DNA of 64,000 nucleotides from Pelobates cultripes (lineage: Eukaryota > Chordata > Amphibia > Anura > Pelobatidae), in assembly GCA_933207985.1 (NCBI GenBank), contig OW240914.1, positions 205,688,685 to 205,752,684 of the forward strand. Reading direction: 5' to 3'. Both the position numbers and the translations under genes were made by a program. The notes under the pieces are model-generated. The model ran no database searches. It was not told where the DNA came from and was given only the letters and a program-made list of their open reading frames with translations. Positions within the stretch are counted from its first letter, which is position 1; each line of letters starts with the position of its first letter. This document shows positions 9,791 through 19,328 of the stretch, piece by piece.

Positions 9791-12450
9791 CTGATTCTAT
9801 TACGCAATCTGGGTTGTTGCCGAAGATTGCTCTGCCGTTCCACGCTTCCATGTGCTGCAGCCACCACCTGAGCTCCTCCTTGGCTGTGTGATCGAGTGGC
9901 ACAGAGTCTGAGTAGGAGTGTCCTGAGCGCAGTTGTGCGGCTTTTAGTCGCTGTAGGGCCCTGTAGTGTAAAGGCCCTGGGAAGATCGCTTGTATGGAAG
10001 CGGAGAGGAGTCCAATTATCCTGGCTAGTTGTCTGACCGTAAGTGTTGGTCGAGCCAATGTTCTGCGGATCTCCTTCTTGATGATTTTCATCTTTGTGGG
10101 TGGCAGGCTTAGGGTCCCTAAGACCGACCCTATTTCGAACCCTAGGAATTCTAAGGACTGGGAGGGGGTTAGTACCGACTTCTCCCAATTGATTAGGAAT
10201 CCCAGGTTCTGTAGTAAAGTTACTGTCCAATCTAAATGTTGTAGTAGCAATAGGGTGTCTTGGGCCATGATCAGCATATCGTCCAGATATATGATCATGC
10301 GGACGCCCCTGCTGCGCAGTAGCGCAACCACTGGCTTCAGCAGTTTTGTAAAGCACCATGGTGCTGACGATAGGCCAAACGGAAGGCACTGAAACCTCCA
10401 GGTCTGGGAGTCCCAACTGAATTGTAGGAGATGCTGACACTCCTTTGCAATGGGGATGGTGAGATATGCATCTTGGAGGTCTAATTTTACCATCCAATCC
10501 CCCAGCCTGAGAAGATCTCGCAGGCAATGAATCCCTTCCATTTTGAAGTGGTGGTATCGTACAAATGTATTGAGTGGGCGAAGATTGATCACCGGTCTTA
10601 CCCCACCGCCTTTCTTGGGGACCAGGAACAGATTGCTTACGAACCCTGGGGAGTGGGGCGCGACCTGATAGATCGCACCCTTCTCCGCCAGAGCTATGAT
10701 TTCTTTCGACACCAGTTCCCTGTCCTGAGGGGCGAACACCATCCGCCGTGGCATTGTGGATTGGATTGGGTGTGTGACGAATTCTATATGGTACCCCGCT
10801 ACTGTGTCGAGAATCCAGGCATCGGACGTGAGTCTGTGCCATGCCCCGATAAATTTGGAAAGTCTGCCCCCTACGTGCGAGGTATGAGAGAGGGGAAAAG
10901 GAAAAGCACTTACCATAAGGTCGTCGGCCGTATGTGGCACCCCTGTGACCTCTGGGCTGCCATGATCTGCCCCTGACCGGGAAGAAAGGTGCGGGGGTTC
11001 TGGTCTCCGCCTGTGGGACTCTTGGTGTCGTGGGGCCCCGGTAGCCCCGGTGGGAGCTCCGTGGTGGGCGGCTGGACAGGCGGCCCCTGTACCTGCCAGC
11101 CCCTCCAAAAACCTTCGGGGAGAACACCCGTTTTAGGTTTGTTTGTGCCTTATCCAGGGCTGTAAATGTGCTCACGTAGGTGCCCAGCTCCTTTACAAAA
11201 TTATCTCCGAAAAGGAGGCCTTTTGCCTGGGGTCCAGGCTCGGTTATGGCCATGTTGACCAGTTTGGGGTCTATTTTCATGAGAATTGCCTTCCGCCTCT
11301 CAGTACTAAGTGCGGCATTTGAATTGCCGATGAGGCAGATAGAGCGTTGTGCCCACTCTCGGATCACTAAGGGGTCTAGTGGTGCGCCACCTGAGATTGT
11401 CTCTTCGACCAAGTCGAAGATCTTTGCGCTAGGGCTCAAGGAGTCGAGCACCTTATCCTGGCAGTGGCGCAGGGAGTAGTCTAGCCCTTTTTTGGCTTTC
11501 CAGCCAGCCTTACCCAGGAACTGGGCAATCTTGGGGTCCACCTCCGGCATGGCGCACGCCATATCAGGGACCATTGGGCGTGGGCACTCTGCCCTTAACT
11601 TATTCCTGGTTGTTTTATCCAGGGGCTTCCTTATTCTGGCCGCAATATATTGGGCCACATGGTCAGCTGGGAACCAGTCTGTGGACCTGGGGTGCTGCAG
11701 GTCGTCAGGGTTGAATAGGGGCTCGCCCTGGGGGTCTAGGATGGTGGAATCATCCGCGGGCGCTTTTCCCTTAGCTGGTATGACTGCCAGGCTGCGCTCA
11801 GGGGAAGAGTTCCCTGATTCCAACGAGCCGAGTTCCTCGGACTCACTCATTACCTCCTCTATGTCCGAACCAGAGTCGGATGTCTCTGTTTGGGCTTTTG
11901 CCCATTTCCACGTCCTCACCGCTTTTGCCCGGTGGGTGGCTCTTTTGCGTGGGGGCCCCACGTCCTCAGTAGTGACAGGGCGTATCCTGTCCGTCGTGCT
12001 GTTTTTGGAGGTGTTTTTGCCCATATGGTGGGTCTTCTGCGTAGCCTTACGGCCGCTGAGGGGCACAGGATTGTCAGGCTGGGCCATGGAGCGGGGTCCG
12101 CCGGGATGGCTGTTAGACGCCAGTATGGCATTGCTAATGGACTGTGTCAGGGTCTCAGACATCGCCCCCATAGCCGTGACTATAGCTTGGGTGACCGACT
12201 TGGTCATGGTTGCATCCAAGAGTGAGTGAAACTCCTCCGAGTTTAACTGATCCATGGATGCCACGTCTTCTCGCAGTGGCGAGCATGGACGTGTTATCTG
12301 TGGCACGTGATGAATGGTGTCCTTATTGATATCAGTGGGGGTGGCAACCCCGTGGTCCCTAAGGTGTTGCATGACAGATAGGTTGTAACCAAAGACACCT
12401 GGGGTGTGGGAGCAGTGACACTTAAAAGGCAGGGTATACCAGTGACACAA
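8860..12450 (-). CDS. DIRS GAG frame, reading on into the RNase H frame
   Basis: One uninterrupted frame of 1196 codons. The GAG-like part probably starts at the Met at 12255 (MDQLNSEEFHSLL), or at the earlier Met near 12372. It continues through a charged, serine-rich region (SDSGSDIEEVMSESEEL) and a conserved helical part (STDWFPADHVAQYIAARIRK) to an Arg/Gly-rich tail (GGAGRYRGRLSSRPPRSS) around residue 480, as in DIRS GAG nucleocapsid regions. The middle ~440 codons overlap the RT gene in another frame and are probably not meaningful protein. From about residue 890 the frame carries RNase H sequence (CLELMAGSFALKS, RMDNVSAVQYINR, VADWNSRHL). That these lie in the GAG frame is best explained by a one-base loss near 9768-9780. 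Confidence 0.8.
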   Translation of the reverse strand: MCHWYTLPFKCHCSHTPGVFGYNLSVMQHLRDHGVATPTDINKDTIHHVPQITRPCSPLREDVASMDQLNSEEFHSLLDATMTKSVTQAIVTAMGAMSETLTQSISNAILASNSHPGGPRSMAQPDNPVPLSGRKATQKTHHMGKNTSKNSTTDRIRPVTTEDVGPPRKRATHRAKAVRTWKWAKAQTETSDSGSDIEEVMSESEELGSLESGNSSPERSLAVIPAKGKAPADDSTILDPQGEPLFNPDDLQHPRSTDWFPADHVAQYIAARIRKPLDKTTRNKLRAECPRPMVPDMACAMPEVDPKIAQFLGKAGWKAKKGLDYSLRHCQDKVLDSLSPSAKIFDLVEETISGGAPLDPLVIREWAQRSICLIGNSNAALSTERRKAILMKIDPKLVNMAITEPGPQAKGLLFGDNFVKELGTYVSTFTALDKAQTNLKRVFSPKVFGGAGRYRGRLSSRPPRSSHRGYRGPTTPRVPQAETRTPAPFFPVRGRSWQPRGHRGATYGRRPYGKCFSFSPLSYLARRGQTFQIYRGMAQTHVRCLDSRHSSGVPYRIRHTPNPIHNATADGVRPSGQGTGVERNHSSGGEGCDLSGRAPLPRVRKQSVPGPQERRWGKTGDQSSPTQYICTIPPLQNGRDSLPARSSQAGGLDGKIRPPRCISHHPHCKGVSASPTIQLGLPDLEVSVPSVWPIVSTMVLYKTAEASGCATAQQGRPHDHISGRYADHGPRHPIATTTFRLDSNFTTEPGIPNQLGEVGTNPLPVLRIPRVRNRVGLRDPKPATHKDENHQEGDPQNIGSTNTYGQTTSQDNWTPLRFHTSDLPRAFTLQGPTATKSRTTALRTLLLRLCATRSHSQGGAQVVAAAHGSVERQSNLRQQPRLRNRIRCQHTGLGARCGHTSTGGKWSQAERTLHINCLELMAGSFALKSLLGPATHCSIILRMDNVSAVQYINRLVDTKSKFLADLATEFWQFCLERSITVRAEYIPGLSNTVADWNSRHLRDTSDWCLNRETFLRLHTQWGPIYIDLFASRLNTQLPEFFSWRPDPDALATDAFLQPWPNKRLYAFPPFALLARTLVHLDRTRTSLVLIAPFWTAQPWFPLLMEMSIDLPRLLPEDPHLLSDPDGNPHPLMAQGQLRLLAWLLSGVPGSCQTFRKQLSNSWRELGLREHDDPTLKLGTSGVVGAWNNTWIPYVPL
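9690..11108 (-). CDS. DIRS reverse transcriptase (RNase H part frameshifted off)
   Basis: RNA-dependent DNA polymerase of the DIRS element. Within 472 residues the RT motifs appear in order: NLFLVPKKGGGVRPVINLR (about 159-177), KLDLQDAY (208-215, first catalytic Asp), CLPFGLSSAPWCFTK (241-255) and IIYLDDMLIM (272-281, catalytic YLDD). The frame then enters RNase H, supplying its first aspartate (SDAST). It breaks into a short nonsense tail ending at 9690, while the remaining RNase H residues continue in the frame of the GAG ORF. It has no obvious start of its own; the N-terminal residues before ~100 overlap the GAG Arg/Gly tail, so expression probably depends on frameshifting or an internal start. 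The single shift makes this copy's polymerase defective. Confidence 0.88.
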   Translation of the reverse strand: MEGLAGTGAACPAAHHGAPTGATGAPRHQESHRRRPEPPHLSSRSGADHGSPEVTGVPHTADDLMVSAFPFPLSHTSHVGGRLSKFIGAWHRLTSDAWILDTVAGYHIEFVTHPIQSTMPRRMVFAPQDRELVSKEIIALAEKGAIYQVAPHSPGFVSNLFLVPKKGGGVRPVINLRPLNTFVRYHHFKMEGIHCLRDLLRLGDWMVKLDLQDAYLTIPIAKECQHLLQFSWDSQTWRFQCLPFGLSSAPWCFTKLLKPVVALLRSRGVRMIIYLDDMLIMAQDTLLLLQHLDWTVTLLQNLGFLINWEKSVLTPSQSLEFLGFEIGSVLGTLSLPPTKMKIIKKEIRRTLARPTLTVRQLARIIGLLSASIQAIFPGPLHYRALQRLKAAQLRSGHSYSDSVPLDHTAKEELRWWLQHMEAWNGRAIFGNNPDCVIESDASTRAWERAVDIPPRAENGPKQKGHYISTAWN

Positions 12451-13097
12451 TGAAATTTGTACCAGACTGGCACCAATGTGAGAGCAAAAAATACCCCTAG
12501 TGACCCTGTGCAGGGGTTAACAGAAAACCAACTGTGGGCAGAGAGCACTGAGAACAGTGTAAGTGGTAGGATGCAGGCACAAACAAAGGCTGTCAGCTTA
12601 CCAAGTGTTCCCTCCGGAATGGCCGCCAGGGAGCACTGGTAAGCTGCCAGCCAATGCAGCTAGCCAATCAGAGAACGCCCGCCCTCTGTACAGGGCGGGC
12701 GCGGAAAAAAAGCGCGGCAAAGCACGGCCGGCTTACTGGAAATGGCCGCAGTGGCGAGCGGCCGTTATTGCGCATGCGCGAGCGGGCTCTGAACTCAGAG
12801 CGCTCGCGCCGCGAAACGGCCGCCGCGGCTCTCAGAGGGCAATGAAGAACGGGTAATAAACTACCCGGTAAGGTGTGGGAGGGGGGTAACCGCCGCAGGG
12901 GGGGGGGAGGGAACCCCAGTGAAAACGTCTATCTGCCCTAAAGGCAGACAGGCGCCGGCTCCAAGAACCGGCTAATTAACCCACACAAACCTATCACATA
13001 AAAATATTAAAGACACAGAAACAAACAAATACAATATAAATTCAAAAGGGTGCTCTGAGGAGAGCTAAAATTAGATGGTACTTAGCTGAGGCAGCAG
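12451..13097 (-). other. DIRS 5' leader, GC-rich
   Basis: The region between the right inverted repeat and GAG is strongly GC- and CpG-rich from 12600 to 12970, with a G11 run at 12898-12908, unlike the AT-rich host DNA. It is the untranslated leader of the element and a plausible promoter-proximal region. Short plus-strand frames here are chance products of the composition. Confidence 0.6.
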
Positions 13098-13292
13098 CAA
13101 AGAAAGAGGAAGAGGAAGGGTCACATGAATAGTTATAGATAGAGGGACTGTTCCTATTGGTTAAGGGTATGATGTTGGGTTAACCCTTGGAGAACCTGTT
13201 AAAACTTTTTTCTATGAATGTTTATACCTTCTCTTTGCTGCTGAGGTATAATAAAGAAAGAGATAAGCATAATATGAGCCTCCGTGTCCTTT
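13098..13292 (-). repeat. DIRS right inverted terminal repeat
   Basis: 195 bp, inverted counterpart of 7376-7570, ending CTCCGTGTCCTTT before the TAATAAAATT end core. It is the upstream end for the element's genes and so probably holds its promoter. Confidence 0.92.
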
Positions 13293-13301
13293 AATAAAAT
13301 T

Positions 13302-14149
13302 ATATATATCTTTTAAGTATTTGGTTTGAAATACAATATAGTCTTAAAGGCACAGCGCACCTTAATTTTTGTTTTCATTTTAGAAAATGTTATTTTGGGC
13401 TTGTACACTGTGTGAGGTGCAGCTTCTTTTATTAATAAGTGTCTTTGGTCTGTTTGTAGCGCCATTAGTACTTGAGTTTGTTTTTTTAGGTTTTATTATA
13501 TTGTAGAGAAATTAGAAATGGTAGAAAAGGAGCTAACTAACATTCCTTTGTAACTGATAACTTGTATGTGTGCAAAATTTCAAATTGTCTCTCGGAATCA
13601 ATTTTTTGTTGCTTCTCTCTTTATTGCAATAAAGGTGTGATCCTGTACTTCCACTACTCTGGCCTCTGACTGGTGAATTGAAAAAAGGTTTTTTAAGAGG
13701 GTCTTGGCTATTTGGTTAACACTGGTAAATGCACAGCTTGTTTCTCCCTTGGTTATATTTGAATAAATTAAGTTTTTCCATCCCACGCCTTCTGCACGCA
13801 GACATTAATTAGCAGCCATGTTTCCTACATAGATTGGAAAACAGAAATAGAAAAATAAACAGTAGCTATGTCTGTATGTACAGATATTAAATAACTTTAT
13901 TTACACTCTGCTTGCACACAGTGTTTCCTTGTTCTCTATAAAGCTGGAACTTGATTTTCAATCCAGATCACATATCTCCATTAAATAAAACTAGTTAGCA
14001 CAGACACCCATTTCAATATATAGTAAAAAGCATCCTAATTAAATTATCCACTTATCTGCTGAGTGCTGGTGGAGAGTTATAAAAAATAGCCCTCCTACCA
14101 CCACCTCACAAAATTATAAAGTCTCCCATTCACTATATGGCCAAACAGA
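13302..14149. other. Non-coding AT-rich stretch right of the DIRS element
   Basis: No feature is assigned. A 62-codon minus-strand frame (13598-13786) contains protein-like composition and a TTGCAATAAAG signal, but has no support as a gene. Confidence 0.35.
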
Positions 14150-15944
14150 AGTATGTCTTAATTCCTATTCCTTATGTTACTTGCCCTTGCAAATGATGTG
14201 GAGTCTAACCCTGGTCCCCCAGCTAATTCTAGTCCTAATATCCCCACTAAAAAGGCCTCTCTTTTGTGCACTGCAACATCCGTAGCTTACTCCCTAAACT
14301 GGATGCACTGCAAGCCTGGTGTTCCCATTACAAACCAAAAATCATTGTGCTCTCAGAATCATGGTTAACGGCTAAAATACCAGACACTGCCATTGCAATA
14401 CAGGGTTATTCATGTTTTAGAAATGACAGAGCAAAGAGAGGAGGAGGCATTGTTATTTATATTGACAATTCCATAAAGTTTACCCCCTTACCAAACTTTA
14501 GCCCTTCTGCCACCTTTGATTTCCTTTCTGGGACAATTGAGATCCCGTGCAGTAAATCAATCATTGTTGCAGGAATCTACTGTCCACCTAGCTCCCCAGT
14601 GCATTCCCTATCTGACATAGCCCATCTCCTTAGTGAAGCCATAGCTCAAAACCCAAAAAGTGAACATTTGGTCTTTGTAGTTTTTAATATTGATTGGCTG
14701 AATCCTAAAAACAATAATCTTGCACGCTGTTTAAGACTTTGCATCTAACGCAATTAATCTCCTCACCAACTCGCATAAACATTACAAGTCATAACCATAC
14801 CCTGCTAGATTGGATTCTCTCCACTACTCCTGATAGAATCCAGGAGGCAGATGTTCTCCCTAACAGTTTCAGTGATCACTGTTTAGTGTACTGCGTGCAC
14901 AAAATAAAGGCTACTAAATCCTCTCCCAAGGTTAAAATCACCAGGTCCTTCAAAAAATTTAATGTCGAAGCCTTTCTTAATGACATCAAGAACCTCCCAT
15001 GGCACAGATTAAACATTATCCCAGATCTAGACTGTGCTGTTGAATACTTTCAATCTGAACTCCTTCAAATTTGGAATTTGAATGCCCCGCTGCGTAAGGT
15101 GAGAGTAAAAGGTGCACATATGAACTGGATCACAGCTGACCTCATCCAAATGTACCAGTTTCAGGATTCTTTGTGGTCAAAGTTCAAGCGTACTGGCTCT
15201 ATGAATGATCACTGTACATATAGACAATGGCGAAATATATACACAAAACAAACAAAATTGGCCATGGCCCAATATTTCTGTGAAAATCTGAACAATAACC
15301 TATCAAATCCTAGAAACTTTTGGAAAGTCATAAATAAATTACAAACTCCCCCAATCCACTCCCAACCCTCCACTGTCAAAGTGGATAGCTAAACCCTGCA
15401 ACTTCCCTTAGATGTAGCAAATGCCTTTAACAATTATTTTGTCGGTTGCTCCAATGCCCTGATTGCCAAGCTAATAAATGACATGCATCCTGGAACTACA
15501 AATGTGGATCAGACCCCACTAAATATGCAAAAGTCCAATATAGACAAGTTCATTTTTAGACCTGTACCTATTAGTGTCATTAAAAAGCACCTTAATAATC
15601 TAAAAATGAAAAAACTGTCTGGACCTGATCAAATCCCAGCAATGCTGTTGAAGCTTAGTGCGCCGGCAATTTCTAAACCCGTCACATCCCTAATTAACAA
15701 ATCCTTGGTGTCTGGATACATACCCAAACTTTGGAAGAATGCGAGAGTAGTGCCTATCCATAAAAGTAATGACTCAACTTTGGTTTCTAACTACCGCCCA
15801 ATATCATTGCTCCTGGTATTGTCAAAAATCTTAGAAAAATGTGTCCATACGCAACTTTGTGAGTATCACCAACAATCAGACTATGTAACCCCTGATAAAT
15901 CGGGCTTTCCCCAGAATCACTCCACTACAACTTTCAGTGCCATA
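14150..15944 (+). mobile_element. Non-LTR retrotransposon with 2A-like leader, 3'-truncated
   Basis: An APE-type LINE on the plus strand holding the N-terminal 2A-like leader, the endonuclease domain and only the first part of the reverse transcriptase. The RT similarity stops near 15932, before the YxDD active site, and the following bases are unrelated. Rex1, CR1 and L2 clades all contain elements of this layout, and I cannot choose between them. Losing the 3' half is the reverse of the usual 5' truncation, so a later deletion or replacement is likely. Confidence 0.85.
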
Positions 15945-15950
15945 AAATAA
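14174..15950 (+). pseudogene. LINE ORF2: 2A-like leader, APE endonuclease, partial RT
   Basis: Begins at the ATG at 14174 and is followed within 15 residues by the 2A-like motif. The apurinic-like endonuclease shows HCNIRSLLPKLDAL, IIVLSESWL, GYSCFRNDR, GGGIVIYI, AGIYCPPSS, then, after a frame change, SFSDHCLVYC. The reverse transcriptase begins with KKLSGPDQIPAMLLK and LWKNARVVPIHKS, NYRPISLLLVLSKILEK. Lesions are a shift near 14255-14265, another near 14720-14735, and a TAA at 15390-15392. The catalytic YxDD block is missing because the element ends first. The endonuclease would nick target DNA and the RT would copy the element RNA there. Confidence 0.85.
14195..14218 (+). other. 2A-like ribosome-skipping motif DVESNPGP
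   Basis: The leader reads LLALANDVESNPGPP. It contains the D-V/I-E-x-N-P-G-P signature of 2A peptides, at which ribosomes skip formation of the Gly-Pro bond. Such motifs are known at the N-terminus of some APE-type LINE proteins. The upstream hydrophobic residues also fit. Position at the very start of the ORF suggests a short leader is released from the replication protein. Confidence 0.75.
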
Positions 15951-16830
15951 ACTGTCACTAGATGGCAGCATTGCTTATAATTTGCATCACCATTCAGTGC
16001 CATACGGCAAACCTTGCAGTTCTATTTCAGATTTTGTTAGAATTTCTTATGTGTATTACACTGCCAATGCAATGTATTTGAATAAACAAAGTTGTTCCTT
16101 ACTCCAGCAGCAATGGAAGATTTCTGAAACGTGTGCAACACATTCTGTTGCCAATGTCAACAGTCATGGTTTGCTAGTGAGAGTTCTGTCTTAATCCTTA
16201 TTATTATTAATATTTATAAAGCGCCAACAAGTTCCGCAGCGCTGTACAATGGGTGAACTAACAGATACGTATTTGTAACCAGACGAGTTGGACACACAAG
16301 AACAGCGGGATTGACGGCCCTGAAAGAGAGAGATGGGTAAAAGGAAAAGAAGGGTCAAGGAGCAGGGAGAGACTCACCTTTCCTCTCCGCAGTCTCAATG
16401 CTAGTCTTTCATGCAACATGTCCCACACTAAGGGAGTAGTGAATCATCTTAATAAGGTTTGTTTTGCTTGAAACATTATTTCTGCAACATAGATTTGAGC
16501 TTTGTAGGGAATCTCTGAAATATCCTTAGTCTGTGTCTTGTTATTTTCTTCCTGGGCCCTGTCCCATGGCACTACATGGGTGTTTGTAAGCATGTCTGCG
16601 TGTTCCCGAGTGTGTCTTTGTGCTTAGGAGTGCACCTTTCAATATTAATTATTATACTTACCATTCCAAGGGGTATACACAAATATTTAATCAAATACTC
16701 GTTGGCAACATGAACAGTTACACTCCTATAATGTTACCTCTAGCATTTCGGCTAAAAGGCTATTCCATGCATTCACTAAACTCCCAGTAAAGTAATACTT
16801 CCTGATATTATTTTTAATAGCAGTCTGTGT
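15945..16830 (+). repeat. Dispersed repeat remnant (16205-16255) and unassigned flank
   Basis: ATTATTAATATTTATAAAGC followed by GCCAACAAG, CCGCAGCGCTGTACA is a widespread anuran repeat tail. Its reverse-complement relative lies at 18188-18245. The rest of this stretch has no assignable gene. Confidence 0.45.
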
Positions 16831-17345
16831 GTGTATCCAGCAGTCTGTGATTCAGCAAACTGTGTGTATCTATCCAGCAGTCTGTGTATTCAGCACTGTG
16901 TGTGTGTGTGTATTCATGTAAATATTCAGCAGTCTGTGTGTGTGTGTGTGTGTGTGTGTGTATTCAGCAGTCTCTGTGTGTGTGTATTCAACAGTTGATG
17001 TGTGTATTCAGCAGTTGGTGTGTGTGTATTCAGCAGTCGGTGTGTGTGCTGAGTTTACACACAGACTGCTGAGTATACACACAGACTGCTGAATACACAG
17101 TCAGCAGTCTGTATGTTTATTCAGCAGTCTGTGTGTGTATTCAGCAGTCGGTGTGTGTGCTGAATATACACACAGACTGCTGAGTACACACACAGATTTC
17201 TGAATACACACACCTGATTACACAGTCTGTTTGTATATTCAGCAGTCTGTGTGTATGTATTCAGCATTCGGTGTGTGTGTGTGTATTCAGCAGTCTGTGT
17301 GTATGTATTCAACAATTTGTGCGTGTGTATTCAGCAGTCTGTCTG
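16830..17345. repeat. GT-rich minisatellite with internal inversions
   Basis: Tandem units of about 20-25 bp of the type ATTCAGCAGTCTGTGTGTGT. Two blocks (about 17050-17100 and 17157-17215) carry the same unit in inverted orientation (ACACACAGACTGCTGA). Short open frames on both strands across the array are by-products of the repeat. Confidence 0.85.
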
Positions 17346-17349
17346 TCGA

Positions 17350-18187
17350 TAATTTACAATGTTATTCCTCTGAGTTGTAGTATAGGCCCCAGTGCACTAC
17401 TTTGCCCGGGGGCTTTTAATGCTGTTAAGATGGCACTGTTCATCACATGACTATATCAACTTCCTACAAGTGGGCAGAGGAGACAAACTTGTTTACAAAT
17501 CACAAAAAGTCAGATTTTGTGTTATTACCCTAAATTTTCCAGTATGTATTAGTTTTTCTCTTTGTGGTTGCTGAAGCATGTTAAGATGGTTGTTTATTGC
17601 TTTTGGGGTAATAATATATAACCATATTAGAATGTCCTATTATTTTATATCCGATATCAAAATGCACACTTACTTTAAAAAATAAATAAAATCTACCATC
17701 AGGACCATTTAGATCTCAGCTTTGAAATTAATAAAAATAAGTCAGATCAGATCCTTTCCATAAGAAGGTCATGCCAAATGCGCTTGAGTCTTGAGAACGT
17801 TTTTCAAACGAAATGCAGAAACGCATCGATGAGCTACTGACAATTTTTTGTCTGTCATCAGAGTTGGGCTTTTTTAATCATGGTGTTGTGAGTGTATCAT
17901 TATTTTTTTGTCTCATACGATACAATGTGAAATTGGTTGTCCATCATTAGTTTTCTGCAGGAAGTGAACCAGCCAGTTATATTTCCTTAATTTTCTATGC
18001 CAGTACTTTGCTTATACCATACATCTTTGCGCACTTTATAGGCACAGTTTGGGTTTGTGAGAGCTGCAGATACATTGGGCACATTTTACTGTATAATTCT
18101 AATAACGGTTCTACAAACGCCAGAAATCTTTGCTATGGAGCCTCTCAGAATAAGACAACTGATGATATTGGGTACAACTGTACAATT
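17350..18187. other. Non-coding stretch
   Basis: AT-rich sequence with no gene or clear repeat boundary seen. Confidence 0.35.
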
Positions 18188-18245
18188 GTACAGCACTGCA
18201 AGATATGTTGGCACCTTATAAATGCCAATAATAAATACATAAAAC
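18188..18245 (-). repeat. Dispersed repeat tail, inverted relative of 16205-16255
   Basis: TGTACAGCACTGCAAGATAT followed by GTTGGCACCTTATAAATG is the reverse complement of the copy near 16.2 kb with several changes. Confidence 0.5.
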
Positions 18246-18408
18246 TGTATTGTTAGAGCAAAAAAGAAGTTATTGCAGGTTGGGACGCAGGGACAGAAAT
18301 TGTGGGTTTATGGTCCAACATGGTTATTGGAAAAAGAAAAGCTAATTAAAATAAAAGGAACACTCCAAGCACCATAACTACTACAGCCAATGTAATGTGT
18401 TTGGTGGG

Positions 18409-18815
18409 AGGTGTAGAGCAAAAAAAATAGGTCGCAAGAGTAGCCTGCCCTTCGGTGGGTCCCCGCTCAGAACTCAAGCTGGTTATAGCTCATCTTGTGC
18501 CATTACAGAGAGAACATATCTGAAGCATATCAGACTGGTCCCACCCATACGGGCAGTCCAGATCCGAAATGCCAGCAAGTTCCCTCTGCGCGAGAGACAC
18601 AGCAACCCCAGACGATCATTAGGCATCATCAGTGAGGCATAGCTGATATCTCTCTAGGCACCGTGAGCAAGGGATCCACGTCTGGATTACCCTTTAAACT
18701 AATGGAGAGCAAAAAAACAGGTCACAAGAGTATTCTGAGAACAGACAGCACCCAAAATAGCCTGCCCTTTGGTGGGTCCCCGCTCAGAACTCAAGCTGGT
18801 GGGAGGTGTACCGAC
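18409..18815 (+). repeat. Local direct duplication
   Basis: The segment at 18418-18482 (AGCAAAAAAAATAGGTCGC ... CCGCTCAGAACTCAAGCTGG) recurs at 18708-18800 with about 26 extra bases in the second copy. GGTGGGAGGTGTA occurs at both outer edges (18408 and 18799), so the two copies look like an unequal tandem duplication. Confidence 0.6.
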
Positions 18816-19328
18816 AGTAGGATATCAAACCAGTTAAGCACAGTTTGAAAACCTAGGTTTTGCTGGTTCCCTATATGGGTGGTGGGCAGAATAAACTGAC
18901 CCTAAGGAGTGGAAACAGATGGATAGAAAAGGGATAAAAACAGACAGGCAGGAGATCTCTACTAGTAAAAGAAAGCCCCCATCAAAGCTGGTTGCCTACA
19001 CTACATCTGGTCTTCTCCAGCAAGAGAAACCAAACGTCTCTGTAGTAAAACACAGTTAATGTAGGACTGCACTCATGGTTAACGGAAACTCTCAACCTAT
19101 GCGTGCAGTCCTACATGGTCCTGATTTGTTCTTTAGAGTAACCTGACTTCTCCACCTAGAGAAAACTCGATGCAGCAGATGCGGTGCATGACCCAGTTAA
19201 GTTGTCCAGCTGTCCTTAAACAGTTAAACTGGCACTTTACAATAAATGTTGCACTGTATTTTTTGAGAAATATTATACAAGCGTATAATTTTATTTTTTG
19301 TGGGAGTGGAGGGGTGGATCTTGACCCC

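Larger units (their letters stand above)
7324..13301 (-). mobile_element. DIRS-type tyrosine-recombinase retrotransposon
   Basis: About 6 kb element read on the minus strand: GAG, then reverse transcriptase/RNase H, then tyrosine recombinase. Its ends carry 195-bp inverted repeats (7376-7570 and 13098-13292). An internal segment at 7969-8068 is the exact complement of the right end joined to the left end, the internal complementary region that defines DIRS elements. Both extremities share TAATAAAATT (7324-7333 and 13292-13301), which probably overlaps the recombination core. There is no target duplication, as expected for integration by a tyrosine recombinase. The GC-rich leader (about 12.6-13.0 kb) differs strongly from the AT-rich surroundings. 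Apart from one apparent frameshift in the pol region, the element looks young. Confidence 0.93.

Noticed and set aside
8139..9871. Long plus-strand frames across the DIRS element
   Set aside because: They are antisense to the recombinase and RNase H, whose motifs are clear on the minus strand.
12563..12856. Arg/Ala-rich frames in two phases
   Set aside because: They arise from the GC-rich DIRS leader, opposite to the direction of the element's genes.
13598..13786. 62-codon minus-strand frame with protein-like composition
   Set aside because: No family recognised, and a TTGCAATAAAG signal suggests LTR or 3'-end sequence rather than a gene.
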